This document shows positions 46,330 through 58,779 of a stretch of 64,000 bases of DNA, one piece after another. The translations under genes were made by a program, and so were the position numbers. Position 1 is the first letter of the stretch. Every line of letters begins with the position of its first letter. This DNA is from Ahaetulla prasina (taxonomy: Eukaryota; Chordata; Lepidosauria; Squamata; Colubridae), in assembly GCF_028640845.1 (NCBI RefSeq), contig NC_080540.1:170325752-170389751 (forward strand). Reading direction: 5' to 3'. The notes under the pieces were generated by a model. The model made no database searches. It was not told the origin of the DNA and saw only the letters and a list, made by a program, of their open reading frames with translations.

Positions 46330-47515
46330 TATATATATTTATATTTATAGCCAAGACACTCATCACTAGAACAAAATGCTTAGCTGACGAACAACACCTA
46401 AAAACCGAACTACACACTCTCACAAACGTACTAACATCCAATGGATTCCAGAGAAACAAGATTACCAAACTAATCCAAAAAGAACCCCCCACTAAAACCC
46501 AAGACAGAGAGCAAGAAAATGGCACAGCCCTCCTCCCATATATAAAAGGCACCACAGACAGAATCAGCAAGATCCTCCACAAACATAACATCAAGACAGC
46601 ATTCTGCACAAACCAAAAAATATCCACCATCCTAAGAAACCCCAAAGACAAAATTGAGTTAGAAAATCAAGGAGTATATGAAATCCCATGCACCGCCTGC
46701 CCCACCACATACATTGGACAAACCAACAGAAGAATAAGTGCACGATTGAAGAACACAAGAACTCATTCAAAAAGAGGAACCAACTTCTTCCCTGGTCCAA
46801 CACTTTAAAGTCACAGGACACGATATTGACTTTAAAAGACCAGAACTATCGCCAAAACTGAACACTTTAACAACAGAATAATCAGAGAAGCCATTGAGAT
46901 AGAAAACGCCCACACAGCATGAACAAACGAGATGATACCTCCCGCCTACCAGCCATTTGGAAACCTGCCTTATTGACAAACGTGTCCCTAACACGAGGAA
47001 TGACACCAGACCCACACTCACGAGGTCCACACAGGATGTCACCACCACATCCACCCAGAAAGCAGACCCAAACCCACACTGATCAGGAAGCACAACCAAG
47101 GACCAGAAGCCAGACCGCAGCTGCAACATTAGCCATATCAAACCCTTCCAATCCATACATGCAGCAGACTGACACCCACTATGAAGATGTAGCACGACCA
47201 CGAACACGAAGCCAAACAGCAGCAGTGCAGCTCACCAGCTCAAATCCTCCTGCAACTCAGACTAGACTGAGCACAACCAAGCCCCCACCAACACAGGACA
47301 CACCCCAGCCAATCAGAGCACAAAAACCCCATCCAATCAGAGCACAGCCAAGCTCCCACCCAATCAGTTCAAACCCCACTAGCAGTTAAAAGGAAGAAAC
47401 AGCTGCAATCACACATTGCTCCCAGAAGCACGGGTTGAAGCCTGAAGATGACGAATGAGACTTCGTCGAAACGTCGCCAAGACACTTCCAATTTTACGGG
47501 AGAAAACCGAATAAC
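46330..47515 (+). pseudogene. Penelope-like element: GIY-YIG endonuclease end and terminal repeat
   Basis: The frame at 46320-46808 gives LLPYIKGTTDRISKILHKHN, then GVYEIPCTACPTTYIGQTN, followed by RRISARL. GVY (118-120), the CxxC at 124-127, YIG (131-133) and Arg138 fit the Penelope GIY-YIG domain with its zinc-finger-like linker. A frameshift follows at about residue 143. A second frame (46919-47389) holds the Pro/Gln/Thr-rich C-terminus. The end GAGACTTCGTCGAAACGTCG resembles Penelope terminal hammerhead-like sequence. It is a 5'-truncated, dead copy. Confidence 0.72.
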
Positions 47516-47521
47516 CAAAGA

Positions 47522-47689
<168 letters not shown>

Positions 47690-47704
47690 ATGCATTAGCT
47701 ATAT

Positions 47705-47800
47705 TAATTTGATATAATAAAGGGAACAATAGGACAGGAACGGTAGGCACTTTTGTGCTCTTATGCACGCTTCATTGATTGACCATAGAGTAAGCTTAAA
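47705..47800 (-). mobile_element. LINE 3' end scrap, reverse
   Basis: AGGACAGGAACGGTAGGCAC and CTTATGCACG match the reverse 3' end of the LINE at 43430-44192. Confidence 0.6.
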
Positions 47801-48079
47801 ATTAAAAATAAAAGTACAAATATTTACAGGGGTTGTGGAAAATACTTGGTTGTTTTAAGGACTGGATTTAATCCTACAGTGATAAACCATCCCACTCATG
47901 ATAATCTGATTATAGCACACTCTGGCTTTATTCTTATTTCAAACAAGGTAACTCTATCCTTCCATTTCCTAGCATGGAAAAAACATTGTTATTGACATGC
48001 TTTTTAAATTTGGTTCATAACGTTTTTGCTTTTCATCATGGTGGAATGAAATTTATAAGAAAGAGAGTTATCATTTTAC

Positions 48080-48460
48080 AATTGGAAAACATGAAATTTG
48101 GAAAGAAATTTGTAAGGATGGTGGAAAAATATATATTCAATTCAAGCAGCAAAAATAATAATAAATGGAGACACCACTGAAAAATTTAATATTGCAAAGG
48201 GAGTGAGACAAGGGTGCCCCTCATCACCTTTATCATTTATTTTAACATTAGAGGTACTGCTAATAAAAACTAGAGGCAAACAAGAAATAAAAGGCCTGAA
48301 AATAAAAAAGGAAGAGTATAAAGTCTAAGTGTTTGCAGATGATTTAGTATTTATTTTAGAGCAACCATTACAGACAGGATCCAAATTAGTGCAACAAATA
48401 GAAGAATATGGCAGGGTAGCAGGACTATCAATAAATCCAAAACAAAGGCAATAACGAAAA
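48080..48460 (+). pseudogene. L1 ORF2 reverse transcriptase, left half
   Basis: Broken frames give LENMKFGKKFVRMVEK, then GVRQGCPSSPLSFILTLEVL and KV-stop-VFADDLVFILEQ. These are RT core motifs of an L1-clade LINE, with a stop just before the FADD active site. The line stops at about 48460, where another LINE has inserted, and resumes at 52579. Confidence 0.8.
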
Positions 48461-51400
48461 ACCTCGCCAAAAGACAGGAAAGTGACATCGGTGGCCTTTT
48501 CTTGCCACGCCAGGCATTAAGGCCTGGACTGTGGCTGATTTTGGCAAATGGAATTTTGCCGCTATATCTGGCATCGGCGGCATCGCAGACATAATTTCTA
48601 TCAGTCCAAGGTAATTAAACTCCGAATTTTGGTCGTTCCATACGGTGATTGCCTGGTAGCGGCGTACCGGACCGCTAATTTTATCAGCGGTCTTCGAACG
48701 GTTCGATCCCTGATTAATACATCTGGTCTGTGGACTTTCCTCCAGTTGTTTGGACTTGTCGGGTCTCCAAGGGTCCTGTGACCACCTTGCGGTATGGGGC
48801 AGCTTTACCAGCCTTGTCGGGCCTGTTTCCCAGGCCGTAATTGTCACCCGCGGTTGAACTGGTGGGGCCTGACTTTGGCCGTATTAGTCATCGACTATTT
48901 CCCTACCTGGAGTCTTGGCCATGGTTTGACCCTGGGCGCAATTTCCATCTGCGACGTAATAACATCAACGACAAGTTTAAGCAATAACAACTTCCTGGAC
49001 AACTATGGAATAGGGACTAAGCAGACAGTGGGGTCGGCTTTATTACATCTGCAGTTGCTTTGCCAGCTTGGGATGCCCTTTTTTTCTGCTGTTATGTTAA
49101 TCCTCCATGAGTTACTCGTCTCTCGAGCTTTTACGGCTGCAAGGTTCCCCCGCCTCGCAGGAATGGCCCTCTGCACTATCGAGGGCCTACCTTAATGAAG
49201 GGTCTTGGGACCCAGAGAGGTGGCATGCATCGAAGAAGAATCTGTGGGGGTTTTTTAATAGGTTTTTAAATAAGGGGTTTTTAAGGGGGGGAGGGGAGAG
49301 ACAGGTAGGGGGAGAAGCCCATCGGGGAGGGTATGCCCAGTCCCAGCACGTGCTGACGGCATTACTTTATCTGGTCCAAAGACAGGGGGGAAGGGGGGTG
49401 TTCAGAGCGTAGAATGTCATTCCATCTGCACGGTAAGTGGGAGAGGCAGATATGGCGGAAGCAAGGGGCCGTATCGTTCTCTTGGAGCACGTGTTCGATG
49501 TTTAAAAGCGATCACGTGCTCCGGCCCCTCAGTCCTTACTTGTTCCCTGGATGGCCGAGACCCTCAGAGCTTGGGTCTTCGACTGATGCTGTGCAATGCC
49601 CGGTCCGTGGTTAATAAGGCTCCCTTGATCTGTGACCTTATTCAGAGGGAGTCTGCGGACTTTACGGGCATTACGGAGACCTGGTTGGGCACAGAGGGGG
49701 GTATACCCCTGGTTGAACTGTGACCTCCGGGTTTCCGTGCATTCCATCAGCCGAGGGCCCAAGGTAGGGGTGGAGGGGTGGCGGTTGTTATTAAAGAAAG
49801 CCTAGAGCCGAGGGAGTCCACTGTGCCTCATATAGCTGGCTGTGAATCCCTCCTTGTGAAGTGGGGCCATAGGAATCAGATGGGTCTGTTGATCGCGTAC
49901 CTGGCTCCTTGCTGCGTGACTACAGCCCTACCTGAGCTACTGGAGGTGCTTGCCGGGGTGGCGGTTGAGATTCCCAGACTTTTGATCATGGGGGATTTCA
50001 ACTTGCCATCGGCCGGCTTGTCATCAACAGTGGTCCAGGAGTTCCAGGCTTCCATGACGGCCTTGGACCTGATTCAAGAAACTGATGGCCCTACACACAT
50101 TGGGGGAGGCACTCTAGATCTGATTTTTATCTCTGGACAGTGGTTTAATGATCTGGAATTAGGAGATTTAGTGATGGAACTGGTGTCATGGTCAGATCAT
50201 TTTCTCCTTCGCCTAGACTTTCGGACCACCGCTCACCACCGCAGGGAGACAGAGCCAATACGTTGGTTCCGTCCCAGGCGCCTGATGGACCCTGAGAGGT
50301 TCCGGATGGAGCTTGGGCCGTTCCCTGAGGATCTTGCCCACGGCACGACTGAAGAACTAGTTGCGGCCTGGGAACGGGCTGCAGCTGGGGCTTTGGACCG
50401 TGTCGTGCCTTTGCGGCCTCTGACCCGGCGTAGATCTCAATTGGCTCCTTGGTTTTCTGAGGAGCTGAGGGAGATGAAACGCCGGAGAAGACACCTAGAG
50501 AGCACCTGGAGGTCTAGCTGTTCCGAGGCTGATTGGACACTAGTGAGGTCTTTTACTAAGACCTATCTAGTGGCAATGAGGGAGGCGAAACGTTCTTACG
50601 TTTCCACCCTCATTGCATCGGCAGATAACTGCCCGGCCGCCCTGTTTCGGGTGACCCGCTCCCTCCTTCATCAGGAGGGGCAGGATGACCCCTTACAGGG
50701 ACGTGCTGAGGAGTTTAACGGTTATCTATACGATAAAATCGTTCAGCTTCGGGATAGTTTGGACCAAACTTGCGATGATCCAAATGAGATGACGGAGACG
50801 CGTCTTGTTGAGGTTGTTTGGGATGAGTTTGATTCTGTGGCTCTCGAGGACGTGGACAGGTTGCTGGGGAGGTTACATGCAACAACATGTTTACTGGACC
50901 CGTGTCCCTCCTGGTTAGTGCTGGCTACACAGGAAGTGACACGAGACTGGCTCCGGGGAATTATAAATGCTTCATTGGTGGAAGGGGTTTTCCCCGCTGC
51001 CTTGAAAGAGGCGGTGGTGAGACCCCTCCTCAAGAAGCCTTCCCTGGATCCAGCTATTTTGGGGAATTATCGTCCAGTCTCCAACCTTCGCTTTGTGGCG
51101 AAGGTTGTAGAGAGTGTGGTTGCATGGCAGCTTCCCCAGTACCTGGATGAAGCTGTCTATCTAGACCCGTTCCAGTCCGGCTTCCGGCCCGGTCATAGTA
51201 CGGAGACAGCTTTGGTCGCGTTGGTGGATGACCTCTGGAGGGCCAGGGATAGGGGTTGTTCCTCTGCCCTGGTCCTATTAGATCTCTCAGCGGCTTTTGA
51301 TACCATCGACCATGGTATCTTGCTGCACCGGTTGGAGGGTTTGGGAGTGGGAGGCACCGTTTATCGGTGGTTCTCCTCCTATCTCTCTGACCGGTCGCAG

Positions 51401-52578
51401 ACGGTGTTGACAGGGGGGCAGAGATCGACCGCGAGGCGCCTCACTTGTGGGGTGCCTCAGGGGTCGATTTTCTCGCCTCTCCTGTTCAACATCTACATGA
51501 AGCCACTGGGTGAGGTCATCAGTGGCTTCAGGGTGAGTTACCATCTGTACGCTGATGATACGCAGCTGTACTTCTCCACCCGGGCCACCCCAACGAAGCT
51601 GTCGAAGTGCTGTCCCGGTGTCTGGAAGCCGTACGGGTCTGGATGGGGAGAAACAGACTCAAGCTCAATCCCTCCAAGACGGAGTAGCTGTGGATGCCGG
51701 CACCCCGGTACAGTCAGCTGCAACCGCAGCTGTCTGTTGTGGGCGAGTTATTGGCCCCAATGGAAAGGGTGTGCAACTTGGGTGTCCTCCTGGATGGGCG
51801 GCTGTCGTTTGATGATCATTTGGCGGCCGTCTCCAGGAGGCCTTTCACCAAGTACGCTTGGTCCGCCAGTTGCGCCCCTTCCTTGACCGGGATGCCTTAT
51901 GCACGGTCACTCACGCCTTGTCACTTCGCTTGGATTATTGCAATGCTCTCTACATGGGGCTGCCCTTGAAGTGCACCCGGAGGCTTCAGCTAGTTCAGAA
52001 TGCAGCTGCGGGTAATAGTGGGAGCCACTGTTGCTCCCATGTAACACCAATCCTGCGCAGTCTGCACTGGCTTCCTGTGGTCTTCGGTGCGCTTTAAGAT
52101 TTTGGTTACCACCTTTAAAGCGCTCCATGGCTTAGGCCCGGTACTTACGGGACCGCCTGCTGTTACCTTATGCCTCCCACCGACCCGTACGCTCACACAG
52201 AGAGGTCTTCTCAGGGTGCCATCCGCCAAACAATGTCGGCTGGCGGCCCCAGGGTAGGGCCTTCTGTTGGAGCTCCTACTCTGGAACGAACTTCCCCCTG
52301 GTTTACGCCAATTGCCTGATCTTCGGACCTTTCGCCGTGAGCTGAAAACGCATTTATTTATTCAAGCGGGACTGGCTTGAAAGTTTTATTAAATTTTAAT
52401 TGGGATTTTTATCCATTTTAGGGTTTTAAAATCTTAAATTTCGGTCATCTATGTAATATGCTTGGTTTTAAGTTTGTTTTTAATGTGTATATCGTGGGGT
52501 TTTTATTATTTGGCTGTACACCGCCCTGAGTCCTCCGGGAGAAGGGCAGTATAAAAATCTAATAAAATAAAATAAATA
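48461..52578 (+). mobile_element. CR1/L2-type LINE, nearly full length, inserted in L1 ORF2
   Basis: The element of about 4.1 kb starts near CTCGCCAAAAGACAGG and ends GAGAAGGGCAGTATAAAAAT followed by an AATAAA-rich tail. The interval 48461-49540 is 5' UTR or a decayed ORF1 region that I could not assign. The endonuclease and reverse transcriptase follow (see the ORF2 entry), then a 3' UTR sharing CAAACAATGTCGGCTGGCGG with 16775-17310. It is G+C-richer than the surrounding L1. Insertion splits the L1 frame just after its AITKN-like codons. Confidence 0.85.
49778..51886 (+). pseudogene. LINE ORF2: apurinic endonuclease and reverse transcriptase, nearly intact
   Basis: This 702-codon frame encodes a retrotransposon endonuclease/reverse transcriptase. 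GDFNLPSAG (72-80) and SDHF (139-142) are endonuclease motifs. RT motifs are QSGFRPGHSTETALVALVDD, LLDLSAAFDTIDHGILL, GVPQGS (558-563) and YADD (591-594, the catalytic Asp pair). The endonuclease begins upstream, with LMLCNARSVVNK at about 49583 in the same frame, cut off by an in-frame TGA at 49721. A frameshift near 51595 removes the natural C-terminus, since RNRLKLNPSKTE appears in another frame. With only these two lesions it is a fairly young copy. Confidence 0.85.
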
Positions 52579-54300
52579 AGTGAACTGGAAGATAGAATGG
52601 GCATCCAAATGACCAAAAAAGTAAAGTATTTAGGAATTTGGCTATCAGCTAAATGTCTGTCGATCAAAGAGGATAATTACAACAAATTAATATTACATAT
52701 AAAAAAAGATTTGGAAACCTCGGAAAAAATGCAACTATCTCTTATAGGAAGGATAGCCTCGATCAAAATTAACATTCTACCACAAATATTGTTCCTCTTC
52801 CAAGTAGCACCAATAAAATTAGGGAAGAATTTCTTCAAAGACTTAAAACAAACTAATAGCAAAATACATTGGCAAGGGAAAAAAATCTAGGATTAAAATA
52901 AAATTATTGCAGGATAGCAGAGAAAGAGGAGGCTTTGGGCTCCCAGATTGGGAGACCTACTTCCAGGCAACAACACTCACTTGGATTAAAGATTGGATTG
53001 AATTAAAAAATAAAAGGACTTTGACATTAGAAGGGCATGACTTACAGATAGGATGGCATGCCTAATTATGGGATGGAAAAAACAGACTCTATAGCTACTT
53101 CCAGAGACATCTAATTAGAGACGTGCTGCTACAAGTATGGCAAAGAATAAAAAAGAACCATTACAATAAAATTCCAGATTGGCTATCAACAATGGAGGCA
53201 TTAATTTATCCGAACGTATTGGACATCAATAAAATAAAAAGATATAAAGATTTACTAAACAGTCAGTGGAAACTGAAAACAAGACAAGAACTAAAAGAAC
53301 AGGGCACAGACATCAATTGTTGGCCATACTTGCAGATACAAACTAAATACAGGAAGGATTTAGAACAATATGAATTTCAAAAAGAATCACAAGAATTAGC
53401 CAAGATCTTACTAGGCACAGAGGACAAACTGATTTTAAAAAATTATAATTATTTATGGAGATATAAAATGGAGGAAGAGGTGGTCAAAGAAACTATGATA
53501 ATCTGGGCCAAAAACTTTAGTTATAATATTGAATTGGAGAAATGGGAGAAATTACGGAACAAAAACTATAAATTGATGATGTCTGTAGCATACAAGGAAA
53601 ACATGTATAAAATGTTTTATAGGTGGCACCTTCCACCAGCGAGATTGGCTAAAATGTTCCTCAATACCCCATCAACTTGTTGAAAATGTAAACAAAATTC
53701 AGGAACCTATTACCACATATGGTGAACATGCCCCAAAGTAAAACAATATTGGAATAGAATAAATTTAGAAGAGATAACCAAACAGTGAATAGAAATGAAA
53801 CCAGAACTATTTTTGTTAGGAATACTTCCAGGGAATTACGGGAAAAAAATACAATACTTAATTATACATACCACAACAGCAGTGAGAATAATATATGCAC
53901 AAATTTGGAAAAATAATAATATACTAACAGAAGAAAACTGGATAAGAAAAGTTTTAGAGTATGCAGAGCTGGATAAACTCACAAAAGAAATGCAAGATAA
54001 GGAGGAAACAGAATATTACATGGTATGGGATAAATGGTATGAATGGTTAGAGGAGATGTATAAAGGGCAAGGAAAGATTAAATGAGGAAGATACAAGAGT
54101 TTGAATGTAGTAACAAATATGTAGGAATGGAATGGACACAATGCTTGATTGTAATTTAGTATACTGATATTTTTATATGTATAAATAAATATTAGAATCA
54201 CATGTGTAGATAGTAAATAGAAAAAAGGGAGAAAATGGATATATAAGAAATGAATACTGATGTGGAAATGTTGGAAAGAAGAAAATTGTAAAAAATTCAT
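52579..54300 (+). pseudogene. L1 ORF2 C-terminal part and 3' end
   Basis: The L1 frame resumes with SELEDRMGIQMTKKVKYLGI and continues through IGRIASIKINILPQILFLFQ. A 186-codon frame (53123-53683) follows, holding the post-RT domain. The Cys-rich knuckle appears as a Cys, then a TGA in place of the usual Trp codon, then KCKQNSGTYYHIWWTC. The frame 53795-54085 gives the end of ORF2. The A-rich 3' flank ends near 54300-54375. Confidence 0.82.
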
Positions 54301-54640
54301 TTTTTGTTTTTTTAAAAAAATTAAAATTAAATTAATTTTAAAATTTAAAATTTAAAATTAAGAAAAAGAAAAAGAAAAGAAAGAGATATTATGAGGGAGT
54401 ATTCATATTCAAAATATTCATCATCAAATGTCATAGAAACCAGACCTGGGTTTTTCAATTTACAGTCCTTTAGATATGATTTTTTTTCCCTTTCAAAAAG
54501 TACCCATAAGATTTTTTCCCCCTTTGGCAGAATGCAGTACAACAGTGGTTCTCAACCTGTGGTCCACAGATCCCTGGGGGGCTGTGATGTCATCACAGGG
54601 GGTCCACGAAGGCTTGAAGAAATGTTATGATTTAAATCTT

Positions 54641-56405
54641 CATTCAAAAAGTTTTTATTAGTCAAAAAAGGTTTATACAAATACATATCAGGTATGGTAA
54701 ATTTTCATTTTTCTTATCTAAAATAAGAATTTTACTCAAATTTTTTAACACATACAACAGCCATAGGGCAAGCAGGTGACACGAAGTAGCTAAGTTTGCA
54801 AATTTTAAATACGTAATAAAGAAGAGTCAAGAATAAACAGAATATCGTACAAAAGAGAATAAGGAAAACCAACACAATCCCAAATATCTTTATCACTTCC
54901 TAGTTTTGGATCTCAGAACTCTGGGTTCAGCCTGACCCAACTCCAGGGCCGCAACAGCGGCAGCCGCTTCAGCCCCATGATCTATAACCTCCTTCTTCAA
55001 TTCCTGGGTCATCTGATTCCAGGAAGGCTTTGTGTTCCTCCACATAGGCCGTAGCCTCCGCAATTGTACTGATTTTTTCGTAATGCCCTCCCGGAAAATC
55101 ATCAATCCTCTGGCATCAGCCATCTGAAGCCCACTCCTTCTGGTACAATTTGCTTGACAAAAATAATATTTCTTTCTTTTTCACGCACCTGTCTGGGAAT
55201 CTGCCTCAGAATGGCTATCTCCTGCCCCTGTAAATCAGTGCCCCACTCCTATGTTTTCTAAGAATTTCATCTCGCCTCTTCTCACAAATTTGACATGAAC
55301 CTCTCTGGGAACTGCATGCGTGCGTGCATATTGAATTAACTCTATAAACTCGATCCACATCCCAATTCATGAAATCAACACCTCTCCCAAGAAATTCTCC
55401 CAACAATTTAGTCACAACATCTCTCAAGTCTTCTTGGTCCACTTCTTCCAAATTTTGAAACCTAAGGAAATAAGACATTTTATCCATCTGTAGTCCAAGC
55501 ACAGCATTGCCTGTCGTCTCCTCTCTTTTCTGCACTGCCCGCATCTCACCCTCCAAACCTTCCACTTTCTGCTTGTTTTCTGCTGAAACTTGTTGAGTAT
55601 CCTTTAAATCCTTTTGGATAGTCACAATTTCTGCTCTTATTTCATCCAATTTCTTGTCCATATTAGATAACTTTTCCAAAATTCTCTCCATCTCTCCAGC
55701 AGTTGGTCTCTGGCCTGAGGCAGGCACAGTATCCTTGTAATTTCCTCCGGATCCACCAGGGGGCACTCACAGGAGCAACGAGTCCAGAGTACAGTTAGTC
55801 AACCAGGAAGCCGAAGGGAAGTGATGTCATCAAAATTCTCATAGTGAAGGCGGAAGCTGGACGCCACCACTGTTCCCCAGAAGGAGGGGGGGCCTCAAAC
55901 CTTCCCTCCTAAATTTCTCCATCACCTCTTCTCTCCAGAGCTCCACAAAACCGGTAATCTTCTTATTTTAAGTTCTCCTCTCTCCAGAATAACTCGTGCT
56001 CTTCCAACCGCAGGGGAGAAAACCCCCGCACTCCGGAGCACTCCACCACGCCACCGATATTCCCTTCCCTTCTCCTCCTCAATTCTTCTCCGTGCCCTGT
56101 TCACCACCAGGCTGCTGCAGTTATAAATCCAATGCCCCGGTGTCACCGGGCACAGCGGCCCAGGCGACGACCAAAATAATGGCCGCGGCCTGTGGCCTCC
56201 GAACCCCGCCGAGCCTAGGACGCGCCAGCATCGGTCCCCACAGTCCTGTATGTCGGCTGGGAGACCCCTGGCGAGCCGTCCGTGCGGCAGGTGTCCTTTT
56301 CGGAACACCTGGCCCCTGAGGGCCTCGGCGGCGGCCGGATTCGGGCGCTGGAGGCAGGAGAAGCCTTCCAGACGTCCGTTGCCGCTGGATACCGGAAGTC
56401 GTCTC
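54641..56405 (-). mobile_element. ORF1-only L1-like retroelement (HAL1-like) with 16-bp target duplication
   Basis: Flanked by a perfect TTATGATTTAAATCTT at 54625-54640 and 56406-56421. On the - strand it has a G+C-rich 5' region (about 56405-55780), an ORF1 (about 55770-54893), and a roughly 250-bp 3' region ending near GACTAATAAAAAC. There is no ORF2 sequence. The 1.77-kb size, both ends and the target duplication argue for mobilisation in this form rather than later deletion, although deletion is possible. Confidence 0.7.
54893..55770 (-). pseudogene. L1-type ORF1 protein, frameshifted
   Basis: L1 ORF1p is a trimeric RNA-binding chaperone. The first frame (55766-55215) starts PPGGSGGNYKDTV. 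It then has a coiled coil with heptads (MERILEKLSNMDKKLDEIRA onward) and an RRM-like block YFLRFQNLEEVDQEDLRDVV. A second frame (55123-54893) gives the C-terminal domain, GLMIFREGITKKSVQLRRLR and WNQMTQELKKEV, ending RSKTRK before a stop. At least one frameshift around 55215-55130 separates them. Confidence 0.78.
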
Positions 56406-56512
56406 TTATGATTTAAATCTTGAATTAGGTCTTGGAGGTCCGTGGCCACAAAAGATATTTAAAGGGGGATGGGGGGGGTGTCCATGAATGAAGAAAAGTT
56501 TGAGAACAACTG

Positions 56513-57469
56513 GAGTAAAATTTGCAGCACCAATTGCACAAGTGGGCAGACTAGACAGAGATACTTCTTCCAACTCAGTTGTATAAAAATCTGTTCCAAA
56601 TGAACTCGACTCTCTCTGGACTTGTGCTAACTTCTGAACTGGAGATCAGCATTCCCTTTTCTTTCTCTACCTCTCACTCATCTATTTATGTATGTATGGT
56701 TTGTGCTTCTCTAGGGTAAAACACTCAACCACATCTAATCAATTGGAACATGAAAGGTAGCAGACACTTCAGCAGAAATGTGAAAAAGTGGCATGCTGGA
56801 GATGACGTCACTGACAATGCGCTGTCCATGGTGCTGCCGCCTTCCTTCTCTTGTTGCTCTCGGGTCATCTCTGGGAGTAGGACTAGAATTTGCAGAATTT
56901 GAGACTTTATATATAAGAAAACAATCTCTGATTGCTGAGTATGTGCTTAGAGGGGAAGAGAGAGAAAAAGAGCCACGTACCTTTGGACCTTTTTAAATGA
57001 ATCTCAAGGTATTCCAGCCATCACACTGTGCTAATAATCTTGAGTCATTCATGGGTTGCTGTGTGTTCTCTAGAGAACTATGAATTTCACTTGCCAGCTG
57101 AATGTTTATTACTGTAATGGTTAACAGACATCCCACAGGCCATATGAAATCCATGAGGCAATTTTACCAAGCCGCCCAGTACTTTTAAGAGTGGTACAGT
57201 CAAAGTATCTGTATGGAATGCTAACTCTCTGAGCTTTTGATAAAAAGAGGCTTTCTACTTGGATGTTAAGACCTATCTACTTGTATGAGTTCTACTGATA
57301 GCTCTGATGCCTCCTGGCTCTGCTGATGTTTCCTGCCTATCCTTTTCAACCCCACATACTATGAAAGTGTGATGATCTGGAAGCATCCTTTACTTGTCTT
57401 GTGCAGATTCTATACCCAGGGAAGTGGCAAGCAAATGCAAATCAGTATCAGAGTTAAGGAGGACCAATA
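56513..57469. other. Unassigned intergenic DNA
   Basis: No gene, RNA or repeat family recognised. Confidence 0.5.
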
Positions 57470-57610
57470 AAGGAGAATATCTGTAGCTCAGGGTTGAAAT
57501 GAGAGGTCCTTGTTACTCTCTATTTGGTTGCTTTCTTGAAGATGTTTCATTCCCAAACTAGATAATATCAGTGCTAGTGAGGAGGAGGAGCAAATCCAGC
57601 TAAGGGGAAG
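57470..57610 (-). mobile_element. Penelope-like terminal fragment, hammerhead core damaged
   Basis: The - strand reads CACTGATATTATC, TAGTTTGGGAATGAAAC and ATCTTCAAG. It retains GAAAC but has lost bases in CTGATGA and stem II. GAGAGGTCCTTGTTACTCTC on + aligns with the fragment at 31255. Confidence 0.55.
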
Positions 57611-58779
57611 CTGAAAACTATGCAGATCCTAGTGAATTCTGGAATGTGGCCCCATCCAGTATTTTCCAGGAGTCAGAAAAAAGCTTGTATCAGTCAGTTG
57701 TCCTTAAAAAAAGGGCAAGTAACGCTACATCACAGCTTTTATGAACTAGGCACTACTAAATGTGTGGAACTTCAACTTCCATAATTCCCTATCAGTTATA
57801 TGGGAATCAGCATCCAATGCTTCAAGAGAGCAATAGATTGGAGAAGGCTCTAACTATAGTTTGAGGTCCCTATTTCTCACATAGCATAAAGCCAGGGGTG
57901 GGGGAGGGGGAAGAAAGGGGATAAAGAAAATAAAGCATCTAACAAAGCCTTCATGCAACTGACAGGCAGGAAGGAATGGGGGTTCAAGGCCAACCCGACA
58001 GCTCTGAGAAATGGGTCAGGGAAAGTAGCTGGATTTGCAGAAGCTGAAAGAAGCTTCATATCACTGGCAGCTTTAGAAGAGGAGCTGTCAGAATGGCTGC
58101 AATGTAGAGAGCTGGGAGGAGGGCAGATGAGCAGGAAGTGGAGAGGCAAAGATGGATGAGCCACCCTGCCTCCCTTGCAAAAGGCATGAGGGCAGCTGAC
58201 AAAGAGCTGAGATTTGTCACTATGGAGGGATTCCATTCCAAAGTCTAGTTCTGAGTTAGTTGGGGTTCTGCCTTACCTGATTTATCCCCTCTTGAATTTA
58301 TAGTCACTTGCTTGCTACATTGTTGCACTTTTTGTATTTATTTATTTTATATCTGTGCCTTGGGATGAAATGTATATCCAGGCACAAACTGTTCTTTCCC
58401 CAGCTTGGTGTTGGACTTTTTCAGAGATCAAATATTCAAGGGAAGTATCCACGTCTCCATTTGTGCATGTCACAAAGCAAGAGCAAGTGTTTAGTTTTCC
58501 ACATAATTTTATGTAGGACAGCTTAATCCAACCATGTAATAACACCCACCCACACACACACACACACTGGTCATTCTACAGAAAAAACACATGGCTAAGA
58601 GGGCTCAATTATTATTATTAACACAAGAAAAATAGCTCTTAGTGTTAATAATCTGTTGTTAATTTGTCAATAATCTGTTCGAATCAGCCCCGATTCAATT
58701 CAAATCGGAGATTCAAGATCTGAAGAGAGTGTGATTCAATTTGCATTTGTGATTCATTGGCAGGAAGAATTTATCTCAG
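57611..58779. other. Unassigned intergenic DNA with a short (CA)n
   Basis: A CA repeat lies near 58551-58566. The rest shows no recognisable feature. Open frames of 60-120 codons here lack domains. Confidence 0.5.

Larger units (their letters stand above)
54543..56512. mobile_element. hAT-type element (about 205 bp) split by an L1-like insertion
   Basis: It begins CAGTGGTTCTCAACCTGTGG and ends AGTTTGAGAACAACTG, inverted repeats typical of hAT/Charlie-like elements. Flanks are CAGTACAA and GAGTAAAA, 6 of 8 matching. Removing 54641-56405 and one copy of the 16-bp duplication joins GTCCACGAAGGC...AAATCTT to GAATTAGGTC without a gap. Confidence 0.75.

Noticed and set aside
55996..56319. G+C-rich block that could be a CpG-island promoter of a downstream gene such as OLFM2
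   Set aside because: It lies wholly inside the 16-bp-duplication-bounded L1-like insertion and is that element's 5' region. No OLFM2 exon was recognised.
57877..58236. 119-codon minus-strand frame rich in Ser/Leu/Pro
   Set aside because: No domain, no homologous motif and no splice context. Such lengths occur by chance in C+T-rich DNA.
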